This document shows positions 9,494 through 17,154 of a DNA stretch of 64,000 nucleotides, one piece after another. Position 1 is the first letter of the stretch, and each line of letters begins with the position of its first letter. The stretch comes from Candidatus Bathyarchaeota archaeon (GTDB taxonomy: Archaea; Thermoproteota; Bathyarchaeia; Bathyarchaeales; WUQV01): the NCBI GenBank assembly GCA_021158125.1, contig JAGGVF010000007.1, forward strand, positions 39,661-103,660. Reading direction: 5' to 3'. The notes under the pieces are model-generated. The model worked only from the letters and a program-made list of their open reading frames with translations. It did not search any database and was not told where the DNA came from. The translations under genes and the position numbers were made by a program.

Positions 9494-9841
9494 ATGGGAT
9501 TTAAAGCTGTTCATTACACCGAAGTTAAAGTTGAGGAAGTTAAAGAAGAAGGATTCAAAGGAGTAACTGTAAGATGGCTAGTATCAAAGGAAGACGGCGC
9601 AGAAAATTTCGCTATGAGATGCTTTGAAATAAAACCTGGTGGGAAAACTGCTTTTCACTCTCACGACTGGGAGCATGAAGTCTTCGTCCTAAACGGTACG
9701 GGAAAAGTTAGATGCAACAACACAGTAAAGGAGATTAAACCCGGCTACGTAGTCTTTATTCCAGCTAATTGCCCCCACAACTTTGAAAATTCCGGCGAAG
9801 AAATTCTGAGATTTCTATGTTTAATTCCATATAAGAAGTAA
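9494..9841 (+). CDS. Single-domain cupin protein
   Basis: The 115-residue protein carries both cupin motifs. Motif 1 reads GGKTAFHSHDWEHEVFVLNGTG (His, His, Glu metal ligands) and motif 2 reads PGYVVFIPANCPHNFEN (final His ligand). It should fold as a small beta barrel with one bound divalent metal. The substrate is unknown, because cupins of this size include isomerases, dioxygenases and sensors. TAGGAGA provides the ribosome site. The start MGFKAVHYTEV fits the family. Confidence 0.8.
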   Translation: MGFKAVHYTEVKVEEVKEEGFKGVTVRWLVSKEDGAENFAMRCFEIKPGGKTAFHSHDWEHEVFVLNGTGKVRCNNTVKEIKPGYVVFIPANCPHNFENSGEEILRFLCLIPYKK

Positions 9842-9893
9842 AATTTTCTTTTGTATCTTTGTTGTACATTTAAACGGAAAAATTTATTAAATA

Positions 9894-9918
9894 TTCCGAT
9901 ACAAGATATATATCGGAA
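9894..9918. promoter_or_regulatory. Inverted repeat TTCCGATA-n9-TATCGGAA
   Basis: Two perfect 8-base arms (9894-9901 and 9911-9918) flank a 9-base AT-rich spacer. They sit just after an AT-rich TATA-like stretch (TTTATTAAAT, 9883-9892) and about 28 bases before the small membrane protein gene. Position and symmetry suggest a repressor operator at the transcription start. An mRNA hairpin is the alternative. Confidence 0.5.
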
Positions 9919-9945
9919 ATAGACCTATTCGCAAAGTGAACACCA

Positions 9946-10164
9946 ATGTTCGGAGCAATAATTTTCATAATATTCTTCGCAATCTTCACAACAGCCTCTA
10001 TACTGCTCCCAGTCCAATTTTTCCCCGGAAGCCTACTAGAAAATCTGGCAATAATCCCTGACGAATACGAACAATACGTTTCCGCTATAACCAACGGCCT
10101 AATCTACAGTACAATAATATGGCTAATATCCTTGGCAATAAACAAAAAAATAAAGGAAGAATAA
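9946..10164 (+). CDS. Small two-helix membrane protein
   Basis: The 72 residues form two hydrophobic helices: FGAIIFIIFFAIFTTASILLPVQFF at the N-terminus and LIYSTIIWLISLAI near the C-terminus. A polar loop (LAIIPDEYEQYVSAITNG) joins them, and the tail is lysine-rich. I do not recognise a family. It stands alone behind an inverted repeat that may be its operator. Confidence 0.5.
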   Translation: MFGAIIFIIFFAIFTTASILLPVQFFPGSLLENLAIIPDEYEQYVSAITNGLIYSTIIWLISLAINKKIKEE

Positions 10165-10216
10165 TGCCAAATTCCTCAGCAAAGCATTTTAGGACATATC
10201 ATAACTCTTAATTTTG

Positions 10217-10660
10217 ATGAAAATGAGGAAATATGAAATAAAATTGAGACCCATAGGCTTTGTGAGAAAGAATTCTCAGAAAAATGAAACATCCAAAATC
10301 GTATTGTTTGATGAATTCAAGGAGGGATTAGAAGGGCTTAAAGATTTTTCCCACGCTTTCATAATCTTTTGGATGCATAAAGTATCTGAAGGGCAAAGGA
10401 AAATTTTGAAGGTTTATCCGAGAGGAAAACCAGAACTACCTTTAACCGGTGTTTTTGCAACTCGTTCACCTGCTAGACCCAACCCTATAGGATTAACTCT
10501 AGTTAGAATTCTGAAAGTTGAAGGGAACATTTTAACGGTCAAAGGGTTAGACGCCTTTGACATGACCCCTGTTTTAGATATAAAACCCTTTGGAAGAAGA
10601 AGTTTTAACGAAGAAGTTAGAGTTCCGGAATGGTGGAAGAGAATGAAAAACAGGGCTTAA
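10217..10660 (+). CDS. TrmO-family (UPF0066/TsaA-like) tRNA methyltransferase
   Basis: The protein of about 147 residues has the TrmO core: RPIGFVRKNS at the start, LEGLKDFSHAFIIFWMHK, LPLTGVFATRSPARPNPIGLTLVRIL and LDAFDMTPVLDIKPF. Bacterial TrmO N6-methylates t6A37 in tRNA-Thr using S-adenosylmethionine bound by an unusual beta-barrel fold. Archaeal members are annotated by this similarity. A second, more divergent paralogue lies at 31419-31928. The start may be the ATG at 10217 or at 10223. Confidence 0.85.
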   Translation: MKMRKYEIKLRPIGFVRKNSQKNETSKIVLFDEFKEGLEGLKDFSHAFIIFWMHKVSEGQRKILKVYPRGKPELPLTGVFATRSPARPNPIGLTLVRILKVEGNILTVKGLDAFDMTPVLDIKPFGRRSFNEEVRVPEWWKRMKNRA

Positions 10661-10671
10661 ATTTGTTGATT

Positions 10672-10911
10672 TCATTCAACTTGGCTGGTTAAGCATGAAA
10701 GGAAGCCTGTCAGCCTTATTATGCTTCCACAAACGTTACATCGGATTATAAGTTCTTCAAGTTCTTCTCCTTTCATTTTCGTCTCAATGATGCTGTAGAC
10801 AGTTTCTGTTTCATCGTCTGGAGATATCAATGCGCCACATTTCGGACATGGAAATGATCCGTCACCCTCTATCTCCATCAAATTAACCACATATTCAGAT
10901 TTTTTAGCCAT
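10672..10911 (-). CDS. Small zinc-ribbon protein
   Basis: The 79-residue protein has one CPKC pair (CPKCGALISPDD, near residue 22) and one CNVC pair (CNVCGSIIRLTGF, near residue 58), the two knuckles of a zinc ribbon. A further Cys lies near the C-terminus. Between the knuckles is an acidic stretch (KMKGEELEELII). Small proteins like this often bind nucleic acid or other proteins. No specific family is recognised. It converges with the TrmO-like gene. Confidence 0.6.
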   Translation of the reverse strand: MAKKSEYVVNLMEIEGDGSFPCPKCGALISPDDETETVYSIIETKMKGEELEELIIRCNVCGSIIRLTGFLSCLTSQVE

Positions 10912-11054
10912 TTCATTTCACCTTTTGGATTTCACTGCTGGGAAGTGCTTATAATAATTTATGAATTCAGAATACAATTTCAACTCTGAAACTCAAAGCC
11001 AAATCTTAAGAGGAAGCAAGTACAACTTAACCTTAATAAGTAGGAGTTGAACCG

Positions 11055-12059
11055 TTGAAGAAAATCTTAAAGAATGTTCCTCCTCTCGGATGGGGCAAAA
11101 ATATAGAATGCACATTTTTCGGCTCTTTAAATTCAGCCCTTCAGTTCTTAGGAGAACCAGTGAACTACGCTTATCTTATGGGGGTTTCAGCGGCAGCCTT
11201 CCGGTTAAAGTTTCACCAGCCAGAATGGTGTGCAAGTTCTCCAGACGCTGCGCTTGACGGCACCTATCCAGAAGCGGCGATGAAGGCAGTTGGCTATGAA
11301 GGCGAGTTCATAGTAAGGATGATACCCGGGCAAAAAGCGATAGAAAAAATGTTCCAAATCATAAGGGAAGAAATAGATTCTGGAAAACCCCTTTTAGCCA
11401 TAGGCCTCACAAGATTTCCAGATTGGGGAGTAATAGTCGGATATGAAGGTGAAAAGATTCTTTGTAGAACCTACTACGACGAGGATGAAGAGTACTCCGT
11501 AGCTGAGGAATTTCCGTGGATAATGTTCAGAATGAAAAAGAAAGAAGAAAAACCTTCAACCGAAGAGAATATAATTAACTCTATTAAATTGGCCGTAGAT
11601 ATAGTAAACATACCAAGCATAGATCATTACGCAAATGGAATAGCAGCCTACGACGCATGGATAAAAGACCTAGAGAACGAAGAAGCCTTTCAGAAAATGA
11701 ATCAAAGAGAACTCTTCATACACTGGCACATAAACGGATGGATATACGACAGCCTCTACGACGCAAGGAACGCCGCTGTAAACTATCTTAGAAAAGCAAC
11801 AAAGGAACTAAAAGGAAGAAATAAGGAAATCCTAAAAAAAGCAGCTGAAAAATTCGAGAAAGTAAGGGCAGAACTATTTGAAAACTGGATATACTTCACA
11901 ATGCCCCACTGGATAAAGAAAGGAAAAACTTGGACGCCGAAAGCGGTAATAAACACTGACAAGTGGACAACAGAAATGAGAAAAAATGGGGCGGAAGCCC
12001 TAAAAAACATAAAAATCCTGGAAAAGAAAGCATTTGAAACACTTGAAAAAATAAAATAA
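11055..12059 (+). CDS. BtrH-like papain-fold protein of unknown role
   Basis: The start is a TTG at 11055 with GGAG at ribosome distance. The N-terminal 170 residues resemble the BtrH/C39-like papain fold: an early Cys-containing stretch (GKNIECTFFGSLNSALQFLGE) and a later GKPLLAIGLTRFPDWGVIVGYEGEKILCRTYYD that could hold the Asp and Gly of the fold. The expected catalytic His is not obvious. The C-terminal 150 residues are helical (YDAWIKDLENEEAF, NAAVNYLRKATKEL). BtrH transfers an acyl group from a carrier protein, but no carrier is present here. The family match is tentative. Confidence 0.55.
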   Translation: MKKILKNVPPLGWGKNIECTFFGSLNSALQFLGEPVNYAYLMGVSAAAFRLKFHQPEWCASSPDAALDGTYPEAAMKAVGYEGEFIVRMIPGQKAIEKMFQIIREEIDSGKPLLAIGLTRFPDWGVIVGYEGEKILCRTYYDEDEEYSVAEEFPWIMFRMKKKEEKPSTEENIINSIKLAVDIVNIPSIDHYANGIAAYDAWIKDLENEEAFQKMNQRELFIHWHINGWIYDSLYDARNAAVNYLRKATKELKGRNKEILKKAAEKFEKVRAELFENWIYFTMPHWIKKGKTWTPKAVINTDKWTTEMRKNGAEALKNIKILEKKAFETLEKIK

Positions 12060-12466
12060 CGGAAAAACCGACTACTGAAATTTTAGAATGAAGTTTTAAC
12101 CAATTTTTAACTTTTAGGCTTACAGAGAAGGGGCGTGGATTTCTTCACTTTTTCATCAAGGAAACTTCATAGTCGTTTAGAAACCTCATTAAATGTTTCC
12201 CTTTCTCTTGCTTGCATACTGCGAATTCCAAATAACAATAGGTTAAAATAAAATTTCCTAAGGGCGAATTGGCGAAAATAAGTCTTAAAAAGAACTTATT
12301 CTCCATGCGTACAACATTGATACATGTTATGGGGTTTAAAGTCTAATTTTTATTCGGAATTGAACATAATACTTATATCGTAAGAAACAATAAACCAATC
12401 ATGGATATATCCGAAAAAGAACATAATGTATAAGTGTAGAACAAAAATACGTCTGGGTGATGAAGC
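12060..12466. other. AT-rich gene-free stretch at the edge of an element scar
   Basis: About 400 bases hold no convincing coding frame. A short palindrome GGATATATCC lies near 12412. The region borders the cargo-like gene and integrase remnants at 12.47-13.2 kb, so it may be decayed element DNA. Nothing more specific can be seen in it. Confidence 0.35.
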
Positions 12467-12748
12467 ATGTTAGAACCGCTCGTAGCGGCAATATGGATGG
12501 GTTTTGGCGCATATACATTGTGGTTTCTTACTTTAGCTAAAGAGTATGTGCCATTAACCACAGAGGAGGCAGAATTCCTGTGGAAACTCCATAAACAGTT
12601 TGACCAATGCAACGCCAAAACATGGCAAAAGATAACACACAACGGAAAGATAGTCGGCTTCAAATGCGAATGCGGGTACCGATATGTACAAAGACGCCCA
12701 ATAACAGCCAACTCGCCAGCCACCATTCAAATACCCCAAGCAAACTAA
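12467..12748 (+). CDS. Small Cys-pair protein next to integrase remnant
   Basis: This 93-residue protein has an N-terminal hydrophobic helix (LVAAIWMGFGAYTLWFLTLA) and a helical middle (PLTTEEAEFLWKLHKQFDQC). It then has a short Cys motif (GFKCECGYRY) and a low-complexity tail. The domain WKLHKQ-to-CxCGY looks like genes carried beside archaeal integrases, but this is recollection. It overlaps in another frame the reading frame that ends in the integrase tail. It is probably cargo of a lost integrated element and may itself be decaying. Confidence 0.45.
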   Translation: MLEPLVAAIWMGFGAYTLWFLTLAKEYVPLTTEEAEFLWKLHKQFDQCNAKTWQKITHNGKIVGFKCECGYRYVQRRPITANSPATIQIPQAN

Positions 12749-12786
12749 CATCACCTAACATCGCACCCTTATTTAAAGAACAGAAG

Positions 12787-12906
12787 AATGATGAATTCAT
12801 ATGTAAAATTGCTAGGACGCCTAAGGAGATATCGCAGCTAATAGAGCTGGGCTTCGAGTATGTATGCGAGCAGGATGGCTTAAAGTTCTTTAGGAAGAGG
12901 AAATAA
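12787..12906 (+). pseudogene. C-terminal remnant of an archaeal tyrosine integrase (copy 1)
   Basis: The last 39 codons encode a segment starting NDEFICKIARTPKEIS and ending GFEYVCEQDG, then LKFFRKRK and stop. This closely follows the tail that comes after the catalytic Tyr domain in archaeal tyrosine recombinases. The catalytic domain itself is missing, and the open frame upstream is only the shadow of the preceding gene. The tail ends 32 bases before the 3' end of a tRNA-Met gene, the normal position of an integrase beside its attachment site. It is best read as debris from an old integration. Confidence 0.6.
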
Positions 12907-12940
12907 GTATCGGGGGGTTCATCCAAAAGTATATAAATGG

Positions 12941-13046
12941 TGCCGGGGGCGGGCTTCGAACCCGCGACCTCCAGATGTCCTATCTCCTAGGCCCCATTCT
13001 TCGAGATTATGAGTCTGGCGCCCTCACCAGGCTAGGCTACCCCGGC
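12941..13046 (-). tRNA. tRNA-Met(CAT), elongator type, with a 31-base intron
   Basis: The minus strand folds as a tRNA. The acceptor is GCCGGGG/CCCCGGC with discriminator A, and the D-arm GCCT/GGGC and T-arm GCGGG-TTCGAAG-CCCGC are intact. The anticodon arm is CCAGA-CTCATAA-TCTGG once an intron at 12977-13007 is removed from the canonical site after position 37. The intron pairs internally (ATCTC/GAGAT), as expected for bulge-helix-bulge splicing. CCA follows in the genome (12938-12940). The anticodon is CAT. A G1-C72 pair argues against initiator tRNA, and tRNA-Ile2 with a modified C34 cannot be excluded. Confidence 0.92.
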
Positions 13047-13092
13047 TACTTTTTCCGGATTCAGTATGATTTTGATTTGACGTCCCCTTATT

Positions 13093-13212
13093 TCATTTAC
13101 GCTTTCTAAAGAATAGTGATCTATCTTTCTTGCAGAGATATTCGAAGTTGACTTTCAGTAGCACTTGTATCTCGCCATTACAATCTTGATAGTAATCTGC
13201 GTATTGAAAAAT
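13093..13212 (-). pseudogene. C-terminal remnant of a second tyrosine integrase (copy 2)
   Basis: On the minus strand about 39 open codons end with VNFEYLCKKDR, then SLFFRKRK and a TGA stop. This is the same tail signature as copy 1 on the other side of the tRNA, but with different sequence upstream (QYADYYQDCNGEIQVLLK). There is no start codon or catalytic domain. It lies just upstream of the tRNA-Met 5' end and points toward it. It looks like the residue of another integration event or a diverged duplicate tail. Confidence 0.5.
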
Positions 13213-13257
13213 TTAAAATAAGGGTATTGGAGTAATTGGTTCTGAAGTGGTGGGGAT

Positions 13258-13578
13258 ATGGCGTTTAGGGTTGTTTTTCTTGCTCATGCTCCCGACGCTG
13301 ACGCTGAGAGGCATAGGTGCGTGGTTGATACTGGCAAGTATAAACTATTCGTAGTAGTTGTTAAAAACCAGAGGGAAGCAGTTGAAGTTTGTAGAAAACT
13401 CGTTAGAGATGAAGGCATCCACTCTGTTCTGCTTTGTCCAGGATTTACGCATAGAGATGTCGCAGAAATAGCCGAAACCGTCGGAGAAAACGTCGGCGTC
13501 TTCGTAGCCAGAGGAGACGGTCCAAGCTACAGAGCCTCAATGGAAACAATGAAAAAAGAAGGATGGTTTTCAAAATAA
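13258..13578 (+). CDS. DUF6506-like protein
   Basis: The 106-residue protein has the pattern FLAHAPDADAERHRCVVDT, then VVVKNQREAVEVCRKLV, LLCPGFTHRDVAEIAETVG and VGVFVARGDGPSY. I recall this arrangement from DUF6506, a small alpha/beta family with no known function. A conserved CPGFTH motif in the middle is the most likely functional site. The ATG follows a purine-rich ribosome site. It is free-standing, just outside the integrase-scar region. Confidence 0.65.
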   Translation: MAFRVVFLAHAPDADAERHRCVVDTGKYKLFVVVVKNQREAVEVCRKLVRDEGIHSVLLCPGFTHRDVAEIAETVGENVGVFVARGDGPSYRASMETMKKEGWFSK

Positions 13579-13657
13579 GCCATCAAGTAAAAACGAAAAT
13601 AATGCGGTTCACATTCTTTTAATCTTTCCTAACTGAAAATGCAGAATCGTTACCGGT

Positions 13658-13981
13658 TTAGTTGTGTGAATTTCTAGCACATTTCTGTCTCCTTTTTGCT
13701 GAGTTTTTCTTGTGCCAGATTACTGCGCTTATGGCGAATGCTATGCCTGCTCCGAAAACTCCGCTTATTACGAGTAATAGCGTGGAGTTCGGATGTAGCG
13801 ACAGTTTTTCAAGTTTGGCATATCGTTCCGACAGAAAGTTTATTTCATAAAATCCTTGAAAATCTCCATATCCGATGAGGAGGTAAACTATTTTAAACGT
13901 GTGTTCGCCTTCCTCATTTATCGCCTCTTTACGCCATGAAAAATTTGTTCCAATAGTGGACATATTAAGAACTTCTGTCAT
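13658..13981 (-). CDS. Single-pass membrane protein, unknown
   Basis: The 107 residues start with a polar, mainly beta region (FSWRKEAINEEGEHTFKIVYLLIGYGDF), which should be outside the cell. One membrane helix follows near residues 66-88 (LLLVISGVFGAGIAFAISAVIW), and the tail is strongly basic (HKKNSAKRRQKCARN), indicating a cytoplasmic C-terminus. No signal peptide is obvious, so the N-terminus may be incomplete or this may be a truncated larger protein. I do not recognise a family. Confidence 0.45.
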   Translation of the reverse strand: MTEVLNMSTIGTNFSWRKEAINEEGEHTFKIVYLLIGYGDFQGFYEINFLSERYAKLEKLSLHPNSTLLLVISGVFGAGIAFAISAVIWHKKNSAKRRQKCARNSHN

Positions 13982-14124
13982 TTCTCTTCTATGGGCTCCT
14001 TGGAACTTTATCTGCTATAATTTTTGATTATCTTTCTTTGAAACCGGAAATTCATTTTCTTTTAGAATAGCCGACGTTTCGTTGCTATTGTTTGGTTTGT
14101 GATAGGCATCTTCTCTTTATTTTG

Positions 14125-14829
14125 CTATCTTTCTAATCTTCTAATGTTTCCTTCTCTCTTACCTATGTAAACGATGTCGGCTGTTTCTATGAAAATGCCT
14201 GTTTCAACCACGCCTGGGATAAGCTTTATTTTTTGATTGAGCTCTATTGCGTTCATTATTTTTCCGAAGTTTACGTCTAAAATGTAGTTTCCGTTGTCAG
14301 TAATTACGGGTCCAACCTTTCCTTTTCCTTCTCTTAGTTTGGGTTTTCCTCCTAGCTCTTCGATTTTTGAAATTACATGTTTTAGTGCAAAGGGTAATAT
14401 TTCTATTGGGACTGGTTGGTTTTCGCCAAGATTTTTTGTAAGTTTTGTTTCGTCGGCAACTATTATGACCAACTTGGAGCATGAAGCCACAATTTTCTCT
14501 CTTGCTAGTGCTCCACCCATTCCTTTAATTAGATTTAGTTTTTTGTCGATTTGGTCTGCACCGTCTATTGTCAAGTCAATGACTGGGTGTTCGTCGAGAG
14601 TTGTGGTGGGTATCCCATATTTTACCGCTAAGTAAAATGCTTGACTCGAAGTTGGTATCCCAAATATTTCTAGGTCTTCCTCACGTATTTTTCGGCTAAT
14701 CTCAGCTATGGCATAAGCAGCTGTGCTTCCGCTTCCTAACCCTACGATGAACCCGTCTTTTACATGCTTTATTGCTTCTATGGCAGCATTTTTCTTTGCT
14801 TTTTCTTTCCAATCAATTTTAGGCTTCAA
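14125..14829 (-). CDS. rpiA: Ribose-5-phosphate isomerase A
   Basis: The 234-residue protein matches RpiA throughout: FIVGLGSGSTAAYAI near residue 30, PTSSQAF, DLTIDGADQIDKKLNLIKGMGGALAREKIVA and the late GVVETGIFIETADIVYIG. The DGADQ and KGxGGA segments hold the catalytic residues. It interconverts ribose-5-phosphate and ribulose-5-phosphate, supplying nucleotides where the oxidative pentose pathway is absent. The first 11 bases overlap the end of the upstream coiled-coil gene, so the two are probably one transcript. Confidence 0.95.
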   Translation of the reverse strand: MKPKIDWKEKAKKNAAIEAIKHVKDGFIVGLGSGSTAAYAIAEISRKIREEDLEIFGIPTSSQAFYLAVKYGIPTTTLDEHPVIDLTIDGADQIDKKLNLIKGMGGALAREKIVASCSKLVIIVADETKLTKNLGENQPVPIEILPFALKHVISKIEELGGKPKLREGKGKVGPVITDNGNYILDVNFGKIMNAIELNQKIKLIPGVVETGIFIETADIVYIGKREGNIRRLER

Positions 14830-15523
14830 CTTCCATTTGCCCCAATCTAGCCAAAACTTTCTCTATTTCAGCTTTAATTTCTTCTATTCTGCGTTCAGCT
14901 TCGCTTTTTTTGGTTTCAGGTGCTTTCTTCCTTTCTCTTCTTCTTTTCTTTGCTGTAGTTTTCTTTGAAGTTCTCGTTGGCGTTGGTGACGGAGTAGGGG
15001 TCGCTATTTGAATCGGTTTTATTTCCTTTATTTGGGGGACTTGCACCTTTCCTCTTAACTCTTCAATTTTTCTGTTTAGTTCGTCGAATCTTTCGTTAAA
15101 GAGTTTTATTAGGTCTTCTTGCATTGCTTCAAGTTCATGGAGGGCTACTATCGATTGATTTTTGTCTATTGCCTCTTTTACACTTATCATTCTTTCTTTA
15201 TAGTAGGCCAGAAGCCGGTCTCGTTCTTCCTCTGAAATTTTTCCTTCAGCTTGGGCTTCATACAATTTACGTATCGCATCGCTTAAAATTTCTCTTTCAA
15301 GTTCAAGCGTTCTAAGCTGTTCCCTAGCCTTTTCAGCTTCCTCCAAACTCACACTACGCCCAATTTTAAAACGTTCTTTCTCGAAACTTTCAACTTTCGA
15401 AACTTCCAACTCAGAAACCTTTCCTTTTCTCTCTTTAAATCTCATAACAAGAAAAATAACAATGAAAACTGCGGCTGCGCTTGCTGTAAGTATGGCAATT
15501 ATCATAGCAGTGGCAAAATCCAC
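14819..15523 (-). CDS. Membrane-anchored coiled-coil protein
   Basis: An N-terminal helix (TAMIIAILTASAAAVFIVIFLVMRF) anchors 234 residues in the membrane. The rest is charged and heptad-rich (EEAEKAREQLRTLELEREIL, then EERDRLLAYYKERM), with a Pro/Thr-rich linker (TPTPSPTPTRTSKKTTAKKRR) and a final short coiled coil. No enzymatic motif is visible. It may be a scaffold or secretion-associated protein. A TATATAAATTTG-like promoter lies about 40 bases upstream. It overlaps rpiA by 11 bases. Confidence 0.55.
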   Translation of the reverse strand: MDFATAMIIAILTASAAAVFIVIFLVMRFKERKGKVSELEVSKVESFEKERFKIGRSVSLEEAEKAREQLRTLELEREILSDAIRKLYEAQAEGKISEEERDRLLAYYKERMISVKEAIDKNQSIVALHELEAMQEDLIKLFNERFDELNRKIEELRGKVQVPQIKEIKPIQIATPTPSPTPTRTSKKTTAKKRRRERKKAPETKKSEAERRIEEIKAEIEKVLARLGQMEVEA

Positions 15524-15730
15524 TTAAGTCCCCCATTCAAATTCAAGTTTTCCATAATCTACTATATAAATTTGAGCAAAATAACAGAATAAAATCGAAA
15601 GCATCATTGAGAACCCTCAAGTTCATAATCTATACTTTTTAAGCATATTCAACTTTTAAACCCACCAATCAAGTTTAAAATTGCATAAGCTAACTAGTCA
15701 TTTTCTCGCTTCACCATACCACAAATATGG

Positions 15731-15786
15731 AGCCCCGGGCGGGATTTGAACCCGCAACCTGCAGCTTTCCTGTCTCTAGCTCAGAG
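15731..15786 (-). pseudogene. 3' half of an interrupted tRNA-Thr-like gene
   Basis: On the minus strand this reads the 3' strand of an anticodon stem (GCTGC), variable loop AGGTT, T-arm GCGGG-TTCAAAT-CCCGC and acceptor CCGGGGC with discriminator T, followed by CCA. Just upstream is a hairpin CTCT-GAGCT-AGAG then ACAGGAA, which matches the 3' end of a bulge-helix-bulge intron and is very like that of tRNA-Met in this window. The 5' half is not adjacent. A partner with fully complementary acceptor lies at 19024-19053. U73 suggests tRNA-Thr. Confidence 0.75.
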
Positions 15787-16702
15787 TCATCATTCTCTCA
15801 AGTCCTTTCTTGATGAATTTTTTGATCAGATCAGCCTCTGGAAGCTCTTGAGAAGCAGGTTTGAAAACATTTTCTTTGAATCTATTGTAAAATTTGTTAA
15901 ACGAATCTCTTTCTTTTGCTATATATACAGCACTACTACCGGATTTTTCGATTACCGCTGTTTCTTTGGCAATCTGCTTAAACATCCTTTGAACAGCCTT
16001 CTGTTCAATTATTGAACTTATGTAAAATCCACTGTCTATAGGTGCTACTTTGTTTTTAATCCAAGGTTCTTCTTCTTTTCGAAGCTTGGCATATAGAAAA
16101 CGAATCATATCACGCCAATCTTGGAGATGAAGAGCAATTAAGTTCTCGACTTCACCATATTCAGGAGCTCCTATGGAAAAGTAGATTTCTCTGGGTTTTG
16201 CTAATTGTTTTGCCCCTGCTAGTTTCATCTCTTTTGTAAAGCTTATTGCTACAGTTTCGATCATGTTTTTAGCCCATAAAGCATCAATTAGGTCCTCTAC
16301 TTCGCCTTTACCATAAGCGTCAATTTCTACATCAAAATATGCCCTACGCCAAGAATATTCATTATTGCAGGAAATAAAACCAGCGAGCTTCATCCCATCC
16401 AAATCCCATGTACCAGTAACCATTACAATAGATGAGAAGAGTTCTTCGGTATAGAATCTCTTCTCGAAATATGATTGCAGTTCTTTTATATCTCTATGGA
16501 GATCGTAAATCAATACTTGACGCTTTAGGCTTCCTCCGAGAGCTTCTGATGGAGCTTTCATCCAGATCATTATCTTATCAGGTATAAAGAAACGGCCTTC
16601 ATAGAAATACTTGATTGACTCATAACAATAATGCACTCGGGCCAAAGCTTTAGCAAGAGGAGACATCCTTACGGAGGATAGAAGATGGATATAAATTCCC
16701 AT
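15776..16702 (-). CDS. Unknown protein of the tRNA insert
   Basis: I do not recognise this 308-residue protein. It has no membrane segment and mixed alpha/beta character. Notable stretches are AKALARVHYCYESIKYFYEG near the N-terminus, SIVMVTGTWDLDGMKLAGFIS, and a basic C-terminal third (RFKENVFKPASQELPEADLIKKF). Its ATG overlaps the stop of the PD-(D/E)xK-like gene (TAATG) behind a GGAGGTGA site, so translation is coupled. Its stop TAG lies inside the intron remnant of the split tRNA, so its last residues are encoded by former tRNA-intron DNA. Confidence 0.65.
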   Translation of the reverse strand: MGIYIHLLSSVRMSPLAKALARVHYCYESIKYFYEGRFFIPDKIMIWMKAPSEALGGSLKRQVLIYDLHRDIKELQSYFEKRFYTEELFSSIVMVTGTWDLDGMKLAGFISCNNEYSWRRAYFDVEIDAYGKGEVEDLIDALWAKNMIETVAISFTKEMKLAGAKQLAKPREIYFSIGAPEYGEVENLIALHLQDWRDMIRFLYAKLRKEEEPWIKNKVAPIDSGFYISSIIEQKAVQRMFKQIAKETAVIEKSGSSAVYIAKERDSFNKFYNRFKENVFKPASQELPEADLIKKFIKKGLERMMTLS

Positions 16703-17154
16703 TAATTTTCACCTCCAAAATATCTATCAAGGCTATAATACATTTTGTCTATCTCACTACTGTAAAATAGAAGAACAGGCATAGATTTACTTCCAGTTCT
16801 AATTATGTACGGCTTATTTGTTTCTGGGTTATATAATATGTGATCTTTTCCTCTCTTGAATATTCTTTTTTCCCAACGGCTTAGCCTCTTTGCAACTATA
16901 ATAGGAAAATCGACATTTTTCCCAAGAGCAACCAATTGTTCTACAGTGGCCTGTATTTGATCTACCGCTTTTCTTAGTGTAGAACTCTTGAATTCTATGA
17001 CGGCATGTTTACAATTTTTGTAGTGAACGTATTTGTCTGCAATTTTCGTTGATATACGAGTGTTTAGTCCTAATGTGCGAAGATCAAGTTCGTTGTCAAG
17101 ATCATACTCTTTGTTGGGTTCCACGCCATTCAAAATAGGCGGTCTCTTCTTCAT
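16702..17154 (-). CDS. PD-(D/E)xK-like nuclease candidate
   Basis: The 150-residue protein shows Asp40 (KIADKYVHY), then the strand HAVIEFKSS with Glu54 and Lys56, an ExK pair. A helix with Gln (AVDQIQATVEQL) and another strand (FPIIVAKRLSRWEKR) follow. That order fits the PD-(D/E)xK nuclease fold of restriction-type enzymes, though only the motif can be seen. The C-terminal part (DHILYNPETNKPYIIRTG) is unfamiliar. It is followed with 1-base overlap by the unknown 308-residue gene, so the two probably work together. Confidence 0.5.
   Translation of the reverse strand: MKKRPPILNGVEPNKEYDLDNELDLRTLGLNTRISTKIADKYVHYKNCKHAVIEFKSSTLRKAVDQIQATVEQLVALGKNVDFPIIVAKRLSRWEKRIFKRGKDHILYNPETNKPYIIRTGSKSMPVLLFYSSEIDKMYYSLDRYFGGEN

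Noticed and set aside
12607..12786. N-terminal part of the open frame leading into integrase tail 1
   Set aside because: The residues are Ser/Asn/Arg-rich and come from the shifted frame of the gene at 12467-12748, so only the last 39 codons are treated as integrase-derived.
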